DNA of 35,132 nt, from the NCBI GenBank assembly GCA_027451065.1, contig DAIDKD010000004.1, positions 1-35,132 on the forward strand, in the 5' to 3' direction. Below, piece by piece: positions 8,331-16,146 of this stretch. Position 1 is the stretch's first letter. Each line of letters starts with the position of its first letter. Below the pieces are notes generated by a model. The model made no database searches and was not told the DNA's origin. It saw only the letters and a program-made list of their open reading frames with translations. Both the position numbers and the translations under genes were made by a program. Origin of the DNA: Bacillaceae bacterium (GTDB taxonomy: Bacteria > Bacillota > Bacilli > Bacillales > Bacillaceae_G).

Positions 8331-9067
8331 TACACACCCTCCGCATTAGTTTGACATTGAACAAAGATAAAGGCCATACAAATACCGAAAATTGCTACCC
8401 CTACAGTACTGATGCCTGTATAAGCAACGATAAAGAATCCTAAAATAAAGAATGGAATAAAATTTCTTTTCCCAATAACTACCATCGTTATGGCAAACCC
8501 TAGTGCCGGTAATATTCCACCTGCAATCCCTAAACCGCCAGTTACCCATTCTGGAACCACATCTAAAAATGCTGTAACTGCATCTGCTCCAAATAAATTA
8601 GCTACAAATACAGGAATAAAGCGAAGTGGAAATGCAAATAATATTGGGTAAAGAAAAGCTGCTCGGCGAATGCCTTTTACGTTTGCATCTTCCGCATATC
8701 TATCTGCCATATGAACGAAATACGTATTCGCAGTTCGTCTTATATTTTCTGTAAACACACCCAACAATCCAATAGGTACCGCTATCATTACTGCCATCTC
8801 AATATCCATATTTGCTTGAATCGCTATAGGTACTGCTATACAGGTTGCTAAAGCCTCATCCGTTGGAATGTTTCCTCCAGGTGCAATAACACCCATATAT
8901 ATCATTTGTAAAGTTGCCCCAGCTGCCAAAGCAGTTGGCATATCCCCGTATATCAATCCGAGGAAAGTGGCTAGTGATAATGGTTGTCTAACTACCTGTG
9001 AAAACCCATACCAAAATCTATTGACTGATGCCCAATAAAGAAGACCAGTTAGTGCTGCTTGAACCAT
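8330..9067 (-). CDS. PTS mannose/fructose/sorbose-family IIC component
   Basis: This 245-residue polytopic membrane protein fits family length (about 250-270). IIC features are QPLSLATFLGLIYGDMPTAL, AAGATLQMIYMGVIAPGGNI and PTDEALATCIAVPIAI, followed by GGLGIAGGILPALGFAITM. It is the sugar-binding membrane subunit. It starts 37 bp after IIB and overlaps IID by one base. Confidence 0.93.
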   Translation of the reverse strand: MVQAALTGLLYWASVNRFWYGFSQVVRQPLSLATFLGLIYGDMPTALAAGATLQMIYMGVIAPGGNIPTDEALATCIAVPIAIQANMDIEMAVMIAVPIGLLGVFTENIRRTANTYFVHMADRYAEDANVKGIRRAAFLYPILFAFPLRFIPVFVANLFGADAVTAFLDVVPEWVTGGLGIAGGILPALGFAITMVVIGKRNFIPFFILGFFIVAYTGISTVGVAIFGICMAFIFVQCQTNAEGV

Positions 9068-9104
9068 AATTTTTCAACCCTTCCTTCTTTCAGATTATTT
9101 TAAT

Positions 9105-9590
9105 TTATAATTTCTTTAGTATTTTTTCCAAGCTTGCCGGTGTTTGTTCAGGAATTGTTTGGAAATATACCTCTGTACCTGCACTCTCTAACTTGCCTAA
9201 TCTATCTGCGTCTGCTTGATCTAAGGTAATTTGATTGTAGACAACCTTCCTTCCAGGGGCAGCACCTGTTCCTCCAATTTGAATTTTTTCTAATGGAAAT
9301 CCTTTTTCTGCTGTTTCTAATGCTGTTGTGATATTTTTAAATAATATCAATAATCGACCATTTCCCATTTCATTCTTATTCCATGAAGCTACCGCTCCGT
9401 CAACAGAAAGCATTTCTACTTTAACTCCCGGAGGTGCAGCCGCCACATAAACTTGACTCATAAAAGGGTCTTTTGATAATTTGTCATCAATTACAATAAT
9501 TCTATTTGCATTGGTTTGTTTCATCCATTTTGTAATAACCTGCCCATGAATTAATCTAAAATCCACTCTCACTAATTTAATTTCTGCCAT
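9105..9590 (-). CDS. PTS mannose/fructose/sorbose-family IIB component
   Basis: The 161-residue cytoplasmic IIB protein accepts phosphate on His15 in VDFRLIHGQVITKW and passes it to the incoming sugar. Length and the C-terminal segment (IQIGGTGAAPGRKVVYNQIT) match the PTSIIB_sorb family. It is encoded separately from IIA, as in Lev/Gfr-type systems rather than the fused ManX type. The start follows AGGAGG and is 16 bp after the IIA stop. Confidence 0.93.
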   Translation of the reverse strand: MAEIKLVRVDFRLIHGQVITKWMKQTNANRIIVIDDKLSKDPFMSQVYVAAAPPGVKVEMLSVDGAVASWNKNEMGNGRLLILFKNITTALETAEKGFPLEKIQIGGTGAAPGRKVVYNQITLDQADADRLGKLESAGTEVYFQTIPEQTPASLEKILKKL

Positions 9591-9606
9591 CTTTTTTTCC
9601 TCCTTT

Positions 9607-10020
9607 TTATTGTACGTTCGATACTTGCGAAAGCCCTAATTCCCTACACGCTTCAGAACCAGTTTGGCAAATAGCCCTTGCTAATTCAGAGCCACTCATT
9701 GTTTTTCTTGAGAAATCGGCTTCAATTAACATTGCAATATTTAAGCCAGTCACACCGTAAATCTCGTATTGACTAGATAATGCATTTGTCACATTAGAGG
9801 GAGTCCCTCCAAATAAATCAGTTAAAATTAGCGTTCCTTTTGGAGCTTCATCTAATTTTTCCTTTACTTGGTTAGCTAAATCCTCTGAGGACATCTCAGG
9901 TAAAAGTGAAATAGCATAGACATCTTTTAGTTCCCCTACTATCATTTCAGCACTTTTCACCAATTCTTTTCCAGCATCCCCGTGGGTTAAAATTAGAATC
10001 CACGTTTCTTGTTCACACAT
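9607..10020 (-). CDS. PTS mannose/fructose/sorbose-family IIA component
   Basis: The 137-residue EIIA-Man domain has the phosphorylatable His13 in ILILTHGDAG and the ILTDLFGGTPSNVTNAL motif of the family. It takes phosphate from HPr and donates it to IIB. It is the first gene of the operon, about 75 bp downstream of the sigma-54 promoter and preceded by AAAGGAGT. Confidence 0.93.
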   Translation of the reverse strand: MCEQETWILILTHGDAGKELVKSAEMIVGELKDVYAISLLPEMSSEDLANQVKEKLDEAPKGTLILTDLFGGTPSNVTNALSSQYEIYGVTGLNIAMLIEADFSRKTMSGSELARAICQTGSEACRELGLSQVSNVQ

Positions 10021-10095
10021 ATTGTTACTCCTTTACTAGTTTTTAGTGTAGTTTCTGCTTTTTTTTAATACTATACCTCCTACACCCTTTTTATA

Positions 10096-10111
10096 AGCAA
10101 GTCCCATGCCA
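10096..10111 (-). promoter_or_regulatory. sigma-54 (-24/-12) promoter of the PTS operon
   Basis: On the minus strand the sequence reads TGGCATGGGACTTGCT. This matches the sigma-54 consensus TGGCAYR-N4-TTGCW at every defined base, with exactly ten bases between the invariant GG and GC. It lies between the activator gene and IIA, the expected place for a LevR-regulated operon. Transcription would start near 10083-10086. Confidence 0.9.
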
Positions 10112-10122
10112 AAAAAAATATC

Positions 10123-10179
10123 AAAAAAAAACCAGCTACATAATAGCGATTTCACGCATTTGTGTAACTGGTTTTTTAG
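10123..10179 (-). terminator. intrinsic terminator of the LevR-type activator gene
   Basis: CCAGTTACA and TGTAGCTGG form the stem (one wobble pair), with A-runs on one side and an eight- or nine-base T-run following on the minus strand. It ends the activator transcript just before the sigma-54 promoter. The loop contains TGAAATCG, a partial match to a CcpA cre site, too weak to call. Confidence 0.75.
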
Positions 10180-10206
10180 ACAAATAATATTAATTATCAG
10201 TTCTTA

Positions 10207-12981
10207 TCAATCTGTATCAATCATATCAATTATATATCCGATTTCAGTATCAGGTATCTGAACAGAGAAAATATCCTCTATATTTTGAAAAGACTTTTTG
10301 ATAGTTTGATAAATATCTTTCTTTGAATGTATCAAACTGGAAATATTTTGATAAGGAAGAACTTCCTTTCGAATCACTCTTTCAATCATGCACGAATTAT
10401 GCATCATGAAGGAGACTTTTAAATGCTGTGTCTTTTCTATATCTAAATCTTCTACAATATCGTCTAGGGCTTGTGCCAATAATTCGTATGATTTTCTTGG
10501 ATTCAGAAAAGATAAAGAATCTTCAATAGCTTTAAAAGTAAGGCTAGGAATGCTATTTCCTTCCATTTTTCTTCCATCAATCATCCAGCTAATTCGTTCT
10601 AGTCCGTTGTGAATTAATATTTCATCTGTAGAAATATAAGGAATCCCTTCAATTTTAGGGTTTAAAGTACCAACAAATACCAAAATATCTGCTAATTCTT
10701 TTTTATCTAATTTTTTTATTTTACTGATTTTCATTGGACGAATTATAATTTGATATTTTTTCACACTAGGGATAGATTCATTAATTAAGCTAGCCAATTT
10801 AACTGCTGTTCCCTCTGAAGTCATACAGGTAACAACTATCATTTTAGAAGTCGGACCTCCTTGTATAATGGCGGAATTCATTTTAGGTGGGACATTTTGC
10901 AAATCTTCGTAAAGCTGCAATAAAGTCATTTCCGGCATTAAACTTTTTCTTACTGCATCTAAAGCAAGAGGTGTAGAAACCATATCAATCGTAACAGTTT
11001 TAATTCCAGTTTCTTCTTCAATCATTTTTCCGAGTGCTATGAGTGACCCCATATCAACTAACAACAACACACCTTTCCCCTGATTGATATCTCGTACTAT
11101 CTGAGTTGCTTGCTCCAAGATATCCTGAATTTGATCATCAAGGGACATATTTATCGCTTTACAATGGTCTGTACCCAATAAAGTATTACAGACATCTGCA
11201 ATACTAGAAGCAGTAGTATTTCCATGAGTTAAAACAATAACTCCTACATTTGGATTGCTTCCTTCCGAATCAACTGCATATAAAAACATGGCAATAAATG
11301 CTACTTCTTCATCAGGTATTTTCATATCAAGAAAGTACTCTAATTTTTTGCGTATAAGATTAGCTGCTTCATACTCTTTCGGATTATCAAAAGCAATCTC
11401 TGCTAATTTTCCATGCCTATGGATACACCCTTTGTTTATTCTCTCAGGCAATGCGTTAATGTGCATAGCCAAAGCAACAACAACTTTTTCACTAATATTT
11501 CTCTCTAGCAAGCTAGATGCAAGCTGACAAGACTCCTCTACAGCTGTATAAACTCTAGGGCTCATAATTTTAAATAGTTTTTCTTTTTCAGGAACTTTTT
11601 TAGGACTATCCAATTTTTTTAGCAATTCTTGTAAATATTTTTCAAAAACTAGGTTCATATTATTATTGATTTTCTCTTGAGAGTAGCCCCTCTTTGTACA
11701 CGATTCGTATTTTTCTATTAGTTCGGTATAAACATTATCTAAATTGTTATATTCATTGTTTATAAGCCGCTTATGGGTTTGAGGAAACTCATAAAATTTC
11801 CGTCCCTCTCTCTCTAAGAGATCAAAAATCTCATGCCTTCCCTTTTTACTATTTAACAATCCTTTATATACATGTTCAGGCATACTAGGTGTATCAATCT
11901 CAATCTCTTTTTTATTCTTTGTTTTATAGTCCAGCAAACCGCGGGCACAAATCAGCTGAATATCTCCCTTAAGCTGTCCAATATTCCCTTGACAGTCATA
12001 TAAAAGCAGTGCTTTCATTACTTCTTTATAAACTCGAATAGGTTCTCCGATAATCTCTGATTGAAGCGAGAAGAAATTTTTGATTAACTCAAAGCGCTCA
12101 GGCAACGAACGCTCAAACAATGATGGTAATGTTATCACCATAGGAATTCTTCTTAAAAATGTTTTCAGTAACACTGAATCTACGTCTTCTGTTGTTGCTG
12201 CTACAATTAAAATATCTGCTTTTCTATTATTTTGAGTTTCTCCAACTCTTCGATATCTATTTTTATCAATTAACATGAAAAGCATTTCTTGACATTCAGG
12301 GGACAATCGATGAACTTCATCCAAAAGCAAGATTCCACCTTTAGCCCGCTCAATCATTCCTGGATTATCGCGTTCTGCTCCTGTAAAAGAACCTTTCACA
12401 TGACCAAATAATTGAGATAAAATCAATTGTGGATTATCTGCGTATTCCGCACAATTAAATGTAATAAAATTTGCATCCTTTTCTATAGCTCTTGCATTAA
12501 TAGCATATTGGTACATCATTTCTGCAAAAGTTGTCTTCCCACTCCCTGTAGGACCCACTATCAATGTGTGCAATCCCCTTGGAGGATAATAAATCGCTGC
12601 TTTGGCTTGTTTAATTGGAACATCTAGACTTAAGTCGGAACCGATAAAATCACTAAAAATATCTTTTTCTTGTTCCTCATTCATAGGCATATCTGTTTTA
12701 TTATCTTTTAGAAAACTCGCCAAAGAGTCTGCTGAGTTTTTTCCGTCAAGTATTTTGATTTTCAATAAATTTTCCAATAATCCACGCTCAAAATAATATA
12801 CAGGGCGCCGATTTTCTGCTACTAACTCATTTAGTTCTTTACTTACATTGTTTCTGATAATACCTGTTTTATCACTAATTTCTTTTGTACTAATACCTAC
12901 ATAGTTTTTCAATATGTCATCGTAAGTAATTTTTTTCGACAAATCTCTTAAAGCATTGAAAACGATTTCCTTTCTTTTCAT
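10207..12981 (-). CDS. LevR-type sigma-54-dependent PTS activator
   Basis: The 924-residue regulator has the LevR/ManR layout: an N-terminal winged-helix region (about 1-60), then an AAA+ sigma-54 interaction domain with Walker A GPTGSGKT (143-150), the sigma-54 contact loop GSFTGA (197-202) and Walker B ILLLDE (217-222). PRD1 follows (about 470-570, His507), then an EIIA-Man-like domain (His586 in VLTHGNTT), an EIIB-like region and a C-terminal PRD2 with His in SFMMHNSCM. PRD1 appears to lack the usual second His (AFIAMFLYA). In this family phosphorylation by HPr and by the cognate EIIB sets activity. Placement directly upstream of the sigma-54 promoter indicates that it activates the PTS operon. 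Confidence 0.93.
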   Translation of the reverse strand: MKRKEIVFNALRDLSKKITYDDILKNYVGISTKEISDKTGIIRNNVSKELNELVAENRRPVYYFERGLLENLLKIKILDGKNSADSLASFLKDNKTDMPMNEEQEKDIFSDFIGSDLSLDVPIKQAKAAIYYPPRGLHTLIVGPTGSGKTTFAEMMYQYAINARAIEKDANFITFNCAEYADNPQLILSQLFGHVKGSFTGAERDNPGMIERAKGGILLLDEVHRLSPECQEMLFMLIDKNRYRRVGETQNNRKADILIVAATTEDVDSVLLKTFLRRIPMVITLPSLFERSLPERFELIKNFFSLQSEIIGEPIRVYKEVMKALLLYDCQGNIGQLKGDIQLICARGLLDYKTKNKKEIEIDTPSMPEHVYKGLLNSKKGRHEIFDLLEREGRKFYEFPQTHKRLINNEYNNLDNVYTELIEKYESCTKRGYSQEKINNNMNLVFEKYLQELLKKLDSPKKVPEKEKLFKIMSPRVYTAVEESCQLASSLLERNISEKVVVALAMHINALPERINKGCIHRHGKLAEIAFDNPKEYEAANLIRKKLEYFLDMKIPDEEVAFIAMFLYAVDSEGSNPNVGVIVLTHGNTTASSIADVCNTLLGTDHCKAINMSLDDQIQDILEQATQIVRDINQGKGVLLLVDMGSLIALGKMIEEETGIKTVTIDMVSTPLALDAVRKSLMPEMTLLQLYEDLQNVPPKMNSAIIQGGPTSKMIVVTCMTSEGTAVKLASLINESIPSVKKYQIIIRPMKISKIKKLDKKELADILVFVGTLNPKIEGIPYISTDEILIHNGLERISWMIDGRKMEGNSIPSLTFKAIEDSLSFLNPRKSYELLAQALDDIVEDLDIEKTQHLKVSFMMHNSCMIERVIRKEVLPYQNISSLIHSKKDIYQTIKKSFQNIEDIFSVQIPDTEIGYIIDMIDTD

Positions 12982-13030
12982 AAAAACATCTCCTTGTATC
13001 CTTGAAGCGTACTTAAAACTTTATCCCGCA

Positions 13031-13225
13031 CTACGACAACAACAGCGGCAGATCAACTTCAGTTTGCCATTTTCTTTTTGCTGAACCACCGATAAATTTA
13101 AAATGAGTCTTTCGAGGAACATCTATTTGCAGCCTCTTATATACCTCCATCCTTAAATCCATATGTATTGGTTCACTATCAACTATAATGCCGTCTATGT
13201 CGAAAATAATTGCCGGATATCTCAT
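13031..13225 (-). pseudogene. 5' fragment of a HAD-superfamily phosphatase gene
   Basis: The reading frame begins MRYPAIIFDIDGIIVDSEP, the DxDG nucleophile motif and cap entry of beta-phosphoglucomutase-type HAD enzymes. It reaches only about 64 residues against the usual 210-220. Recognisable similarity stops after HFKFIGGSAKRKW, and the last residues look like random sequence, so the gene is truncated or frameshifted near 13065. The ATG at 13225 after AAGGGAGC is the likely true start; an upstream Met would add 15 implausible residues. It could once have served the adjacent PTS pathway. Confidence 0.6.
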
Positions 13226-13325
13226 TATATAAAAAAGCTCCCTTATTAATATTTTTAAATGAATTTTCAAGTAACTTTCATAATTTTTGCAAAAAAAACT
13301 TAGATGGCATAACTAACACAACGCA

Positions 13326-13499
13326 CTAGTTGTGCCTATCCCATTTACTCTCAATACCTTTCAAGTATGCATCCGGATCTTTTCTAAACCTTCTCTGCTT
13401 TTTGTACTCGTCAATGCACTTATGCCACTTATCATTCTCGTCTTTATAGGTAGATTGGCAGTGCGTATCGTTCGTACAGTTTTTGAACTTCCCTGTCAT
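13326..13499 (-). CDS. 57-codon reading frame of unknown origin
   Basis: The product starts MTGKFKNCTNDTHCQSTYKD and ends AYLKGIESKWDRHN. It is lysine-rich, with three Cys near the N-terminus. It overlaps in another frame the end of the transposase relic at 13444-13833. The composition of the second half looks like real coding sequence, so this may be the tail of a different broken gene joined to the relic. I do not recognise it. Confidence 0.25.
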   Translation of the reverse strand: MTGKFKNCTNDTHCQSTYKDENDKWHKCIDEYKKQRRFRKDPDAYLKGIESKWDRHN

Positions 13500-13833
13500 A
13501 TATTTTCACCTTTTCCTCAGATAAAATAGCAGTAATTTCCGAACAAGTTTTATGTTCTTTGAAGCGTAAATGCCCAATGTGAGCGATAACATCCGTACCA
13601 TAAGCACTATGCTTCATACTAAGATGTTCAGATTCCGAAGAGCGTTAAACAGCGTGATTGTCAAAATCATCATTTTTACAATGATATCCTAGATTAATAA
13701 CTTTGAACTCTCCTTTAAGAATAGAGATGGTTTTTCTCCAAACGGACTGACAATATGCTAATTTTCCCCCGTATTTAGGGAAATGTGTATATAAAGTGTT
13801 ATAATGGGATTTAATCTGTTTATTAGTACGCAT
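13444..13833 (-). pseudogene. degenerate transposase N-terminal region
   Basis: The first frame (13833 to 13645) contains YGGKLAYCQSVWRKTISILK and GYHCKNDDFDNHAV, resembling a zinc-ribbon start with some Cys lost. It is stopped by TAA where Tyr would be expected. The same frame continues as RSSESEHLSMKHSAYGTDVI, GHLRFKEHKTCSEITAIL and VKIYDREVQKLYERYAL, then stops again at 13444-13446. The style is that of a Firmicutes DDE transposase, but no catalytic core remains. It is a relic of a mobile element between the activator and rpoN. Confidence 0.5.
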
Positions 13834-13994
13834 AATGAAACACCTACCTCGTTGGTTGTTAAGTCAATTATAACCTGAGATTAATAATTGTGCCGTTTAT
13901 TCCACCTAAGAAAAAAACTTTCATCTTGCTAAATAAATAAAAAGTTAATGTAAATATTTCGCTAATAAGTAGATTCAAATATATTATAAATATC

Positions 13995-14065
13995 GGAGGT
14001 GGATTTGTGAATTGTATAGGCACAGCTACATTGGATGAAAGTATATTGATTTTTAGAAAGTTACA
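13995..14065 (+). other. strong ribosome site and short start running into rpoN antisense
   Basis: GGAGGTGG at 13995-14002 precedes a GTG at 14007, and the frame reads VNCIGTATLDESILIFRK before entering the antisense of the rpoN 3' end at about 14084. The excellent Shine-Dalgarno suggests the 5' stub of a plus-strand gene that was cut off. The downstream open frame (to 14438) is antisense to rpoN and is not counted as coding. Confidence 0.3.
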
Positions 14066-14083
14066 CTGGTATAAGCCATCTTT

Positions 14084-15385
14084 CTATCCATATTTTTTAC
14101 GCCTTGATGATGATGATATTTGGAGTTGCACACGATATTTTGTAATAACTCTCCTTGAAAGTGGAATATCATATCTATCTTTTAAAATATTTGCTATTTT
14201 CTGGTCAGATAGCGGTTTTAACTTATCTTCATTATTAACTATCTCTTTAATTAGATGGTGTACTTGGATGGTGGTAGCTTCGTCCCTTTCCTGTGAAACA
14301 TTGTTCACAAAAAAATCTTTCATTTCCCATGTACCAAAGGATGTTTGTACATATTTATTTTTCACTGCTCTACTAATTGTTGATTCGTGCAATCCAACAG
14401 CATCGGCCACTTCTTTCATTGTTAATGGTTGTAAATAAATACTACCTTTCTCAAAAAAATCTTGTTGCTTTTTTATAATCTCTGTTATTACAACTTTCAT
14501 TGTTTGTTGTCTTTGCATTAAACATCTTTGTATCCAATCAACTTGTTGCTTTTTCTCCTTTAAATAAATTGCAACTTCTCCTCTTTCCACATCCAATAAT
14601 TTGGAATACTCTTCGTTAATGTCAATCTTCGGAGTTGCAAATCCATTCATATATACGACAAACTCTCCCTCCTCTCTCTTTACTATCATATCTGGAATCA
14701 CATAAATGTCTTTCTTAGTAGAAAAAGCTACTCCTGGCTTTGGATGTAAAACTAATATCTCATCAAAAGCTTGTTGAATGTGAGAGAAAGGTACATTTAA
14801 TTTCTTAGAAAGTTGCTTAATATTTTGGGTTATAAAGAAATGAAAGTAGTTATCGATTATCAAATAAGCTAAACCGCTATTTTCCTTCCTTTTTAATTGT
14901 ATAAGCAAACATTCTCTTACGTCCTTCGCACCAACTCCAACAGGTTCAAAAGTTTGAATCAAGTTAAGCATTTTTTCTATCTCGTCAAATGATTTGCCGA
15001 GTAATTCTGCAATGGTTGCTATATTTTGTTGCAAATATCCATTTTCATCTAACATAAAAATTAAATATTCACCAATTTTTTTCTCACCTTCACTTATATA
15101 GCAATCTCTTAACTGTTCCAATAGATAGTCATATAAAGATAAAGTAGTAGCTGTATTATCCTCAGGAAAAATATTTTGTTCCGTGTTGCTTTTCTTTTTT
15201 CTCTTTATATCTGAAATATTTTCGTGGATTTTTAACAGCGGATTTTCAAGCGAAGTTTCATATAAAAATTCATTTAGCTCTTGTATATCATACTGTAGAA
15301 GCTGTATTGATTGTCGTAATTCTGTTGTCATTTTTAGTTTTTGTGTCTGGGATTGGGTTTGCCCTAGACGTGAAATCACTTTCAT
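14084..15385 (-). CDS. rpoN: RNA polymerase sigma-54 factor
   Basis: The roughly 433-residue protein shows all three sigma-54 regions: the Gln/Leu-rich N-terminal activator-binding region (LRQSIQLLQYDIQELNEF), the core-binding domain (GVGAKDVRECLLIQL) and the C-terminal DNA-binding domain with helix-turn-helix ESTISRAVKNKYVQT and the RpoN box SRRVITKYR. An ATG nine bases upstream abuts the AGAGG and has no spacing, so I start at MKVISRLG. Sigma-54 is needed to read the -24/-12 promoter at 10096-10111. Its gene is about 1.1 kb upstream of the activator, so the regulon lies together here. Confidence 0.93.
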   Translation of the reverse strand: MKVISRLGQTQSQTQKLKMTTELRQSIQLLQYDIQELNEFLYETSLENPLLKIHENISDIKRKKKSNTEQNIFPEDNTATTLSLYDYLLEQLRDCYISEGEKKIGEYLIFMLDENGYLQQNIATIAELLGKSFDEIEKMLNLIQTFEPVGVGAKDVRECLLIQLKRKENSGLAYLIIDNYFHFFITQNIKQLSKKLNVPFSHIQQAFDEILVLHPKPGVAFSTKKDIYVIPDMIVKREEGEFVVYMNGFATPKIDINEEYSKLLDVERGEVAIYLKEKKQQVDWIQRCLMQRQQTMKVVITEIIKKQQDFFEKGSIYLQPLTMKEVADAVGLHESTISRAVKNKYVQTSFGTWEMKDFFVNNVSQERDEATTIQVHHLIKEIVNNEDKLKPLSDQKIANILKDRYDIPLSRRVITKYRVQLQISSSSRRKKYG

Positions 15386-15440
15386 TTTTATCATCCTCTT
15401 TCTTATCCTGCTACATCCAACAAATCACTGGGTGAATTTT

Positions 15441-15446
15441 ATTATA
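15441..15446 (-). promoter_or_regulatory. candidate -10 box for rpoN
   Basis: TATAAT on the minus strand, about 55 bases upstream of the rpoN start. The -35 region at 17-bp spacing is only T-rich, so the call rests on the -10 box alone. Confidence 0.35.
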
Positions 15447-16078
15447 ATTGTAACACTTGTGATAAAAAAAGTAAATAACACGTCATTTTCTTCCACGACA
15501 AACGCATGAAAATAATTCTTCCCATCTACTCGGGAGTTTGACATCTCTACTCTTAAGATTTTTTCAGAAATCCTATAACTATGGGATTCGGTGGGTGTTT
15601 TTTAGTCAAACCCCTATTAAAAAGATGGAGTACTCTCGTAGTACTTCTGGTATAATTAGATAAAGGTGGTATCTTATGTAACCCTCTTCAAAACTCTAGA
15701 AAAGAAATTAAAAGAAGAATTTACGTATTGTGAGATTATCCAATATTCCAGGAAGCTCGTCGCTAGAAATGGCTATATATCAACGTATACCTAAACCGAC
15801 ATATAAATCGGAATTTAAGAAAACATGAAAAATTTTTAAACACACGAAAAGTAGAAATAGTACTACATTTTTATTTCAAGTAGAAACCTCCCCAAATGCC
15901 TATATTAAAGCATTTAGAGAGGTTTTTGTCTCTCTAAAGCGTTAAACTCCTACGGAGTATATATTACTAATTTATGCTTCTTTACTAATTTTTTCAATAC
16001 TTAACTCCTCTGAACCTATCAGAAGGTAGTTTTTCCTGCTTCACAGATGTATAAATTATTTTAAAAAATAGTTTAAGT
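15447..16078. other. intergenic stretch upstream of aspD
   Basis: There is no convincing gene. It contains an extended -10 (TGGTATAAT near 15648-15656) preceded by a GTAC/GTAC dyad. This leads into a 42-codon GTG frame (15666-15794; includes KEEFTYCEIIQYSRKLVARN) with no proper ribosome site. A terminator follows at 15885-15928. Together these look like a small decayed plus-strand transcription unit. Confidence 0.3.
15885..15928 (+). terminator. intrinsic terminator upstream of aspD
   Basis: AACCTC pairs with GAGGTT, and within it AAATGC pairs with GCATTT. A TTTTT run follows directly on the plus strand. It would isolate aspD from upstream transcription. Confidence 0.6.
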
Positions 16079-16107
16079 TTGACCAAAGTAAAATGTACAT
16101 ATATGCT
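16079..16107 (+). promoter_or_regulatory. candidate sigma-A promoter of aspD
   Basis: TTGACC (16079-16084), a 17-base spacer, and TATGCT (16102-16107), about 40 bases ahead of the aspD start. The -10 is imperfect. Confidence 0.45.
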
Positions 16108-16146
16108 TTATCTATAGATGATAAAAATGGATGCAGGAGGGTTTGT

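Noticed and set aside
10141-10160. Possible CcpA cre site (TGAAATCGCTATTA) near the PTS promoter
   Set aside because: It misses conserved bases at the right half and lies in a terminator loop. It is too weak to annotate.
14066-14438. Long plus-strand reading frame antisense to the rpoN 3' end
   Set aside because: From about 14084 it is the antisense of well-conserved RpoN codons. Only the short stub and ribosome site before it are reported.
15666-15794. 42-codon plus-strand GTG frame containing KEEFTYCEIIQYSRKLVARN
   Set aside because: There is no usable ribosome site and I recognise no family. It is mentioned only as part of the intergenic description.
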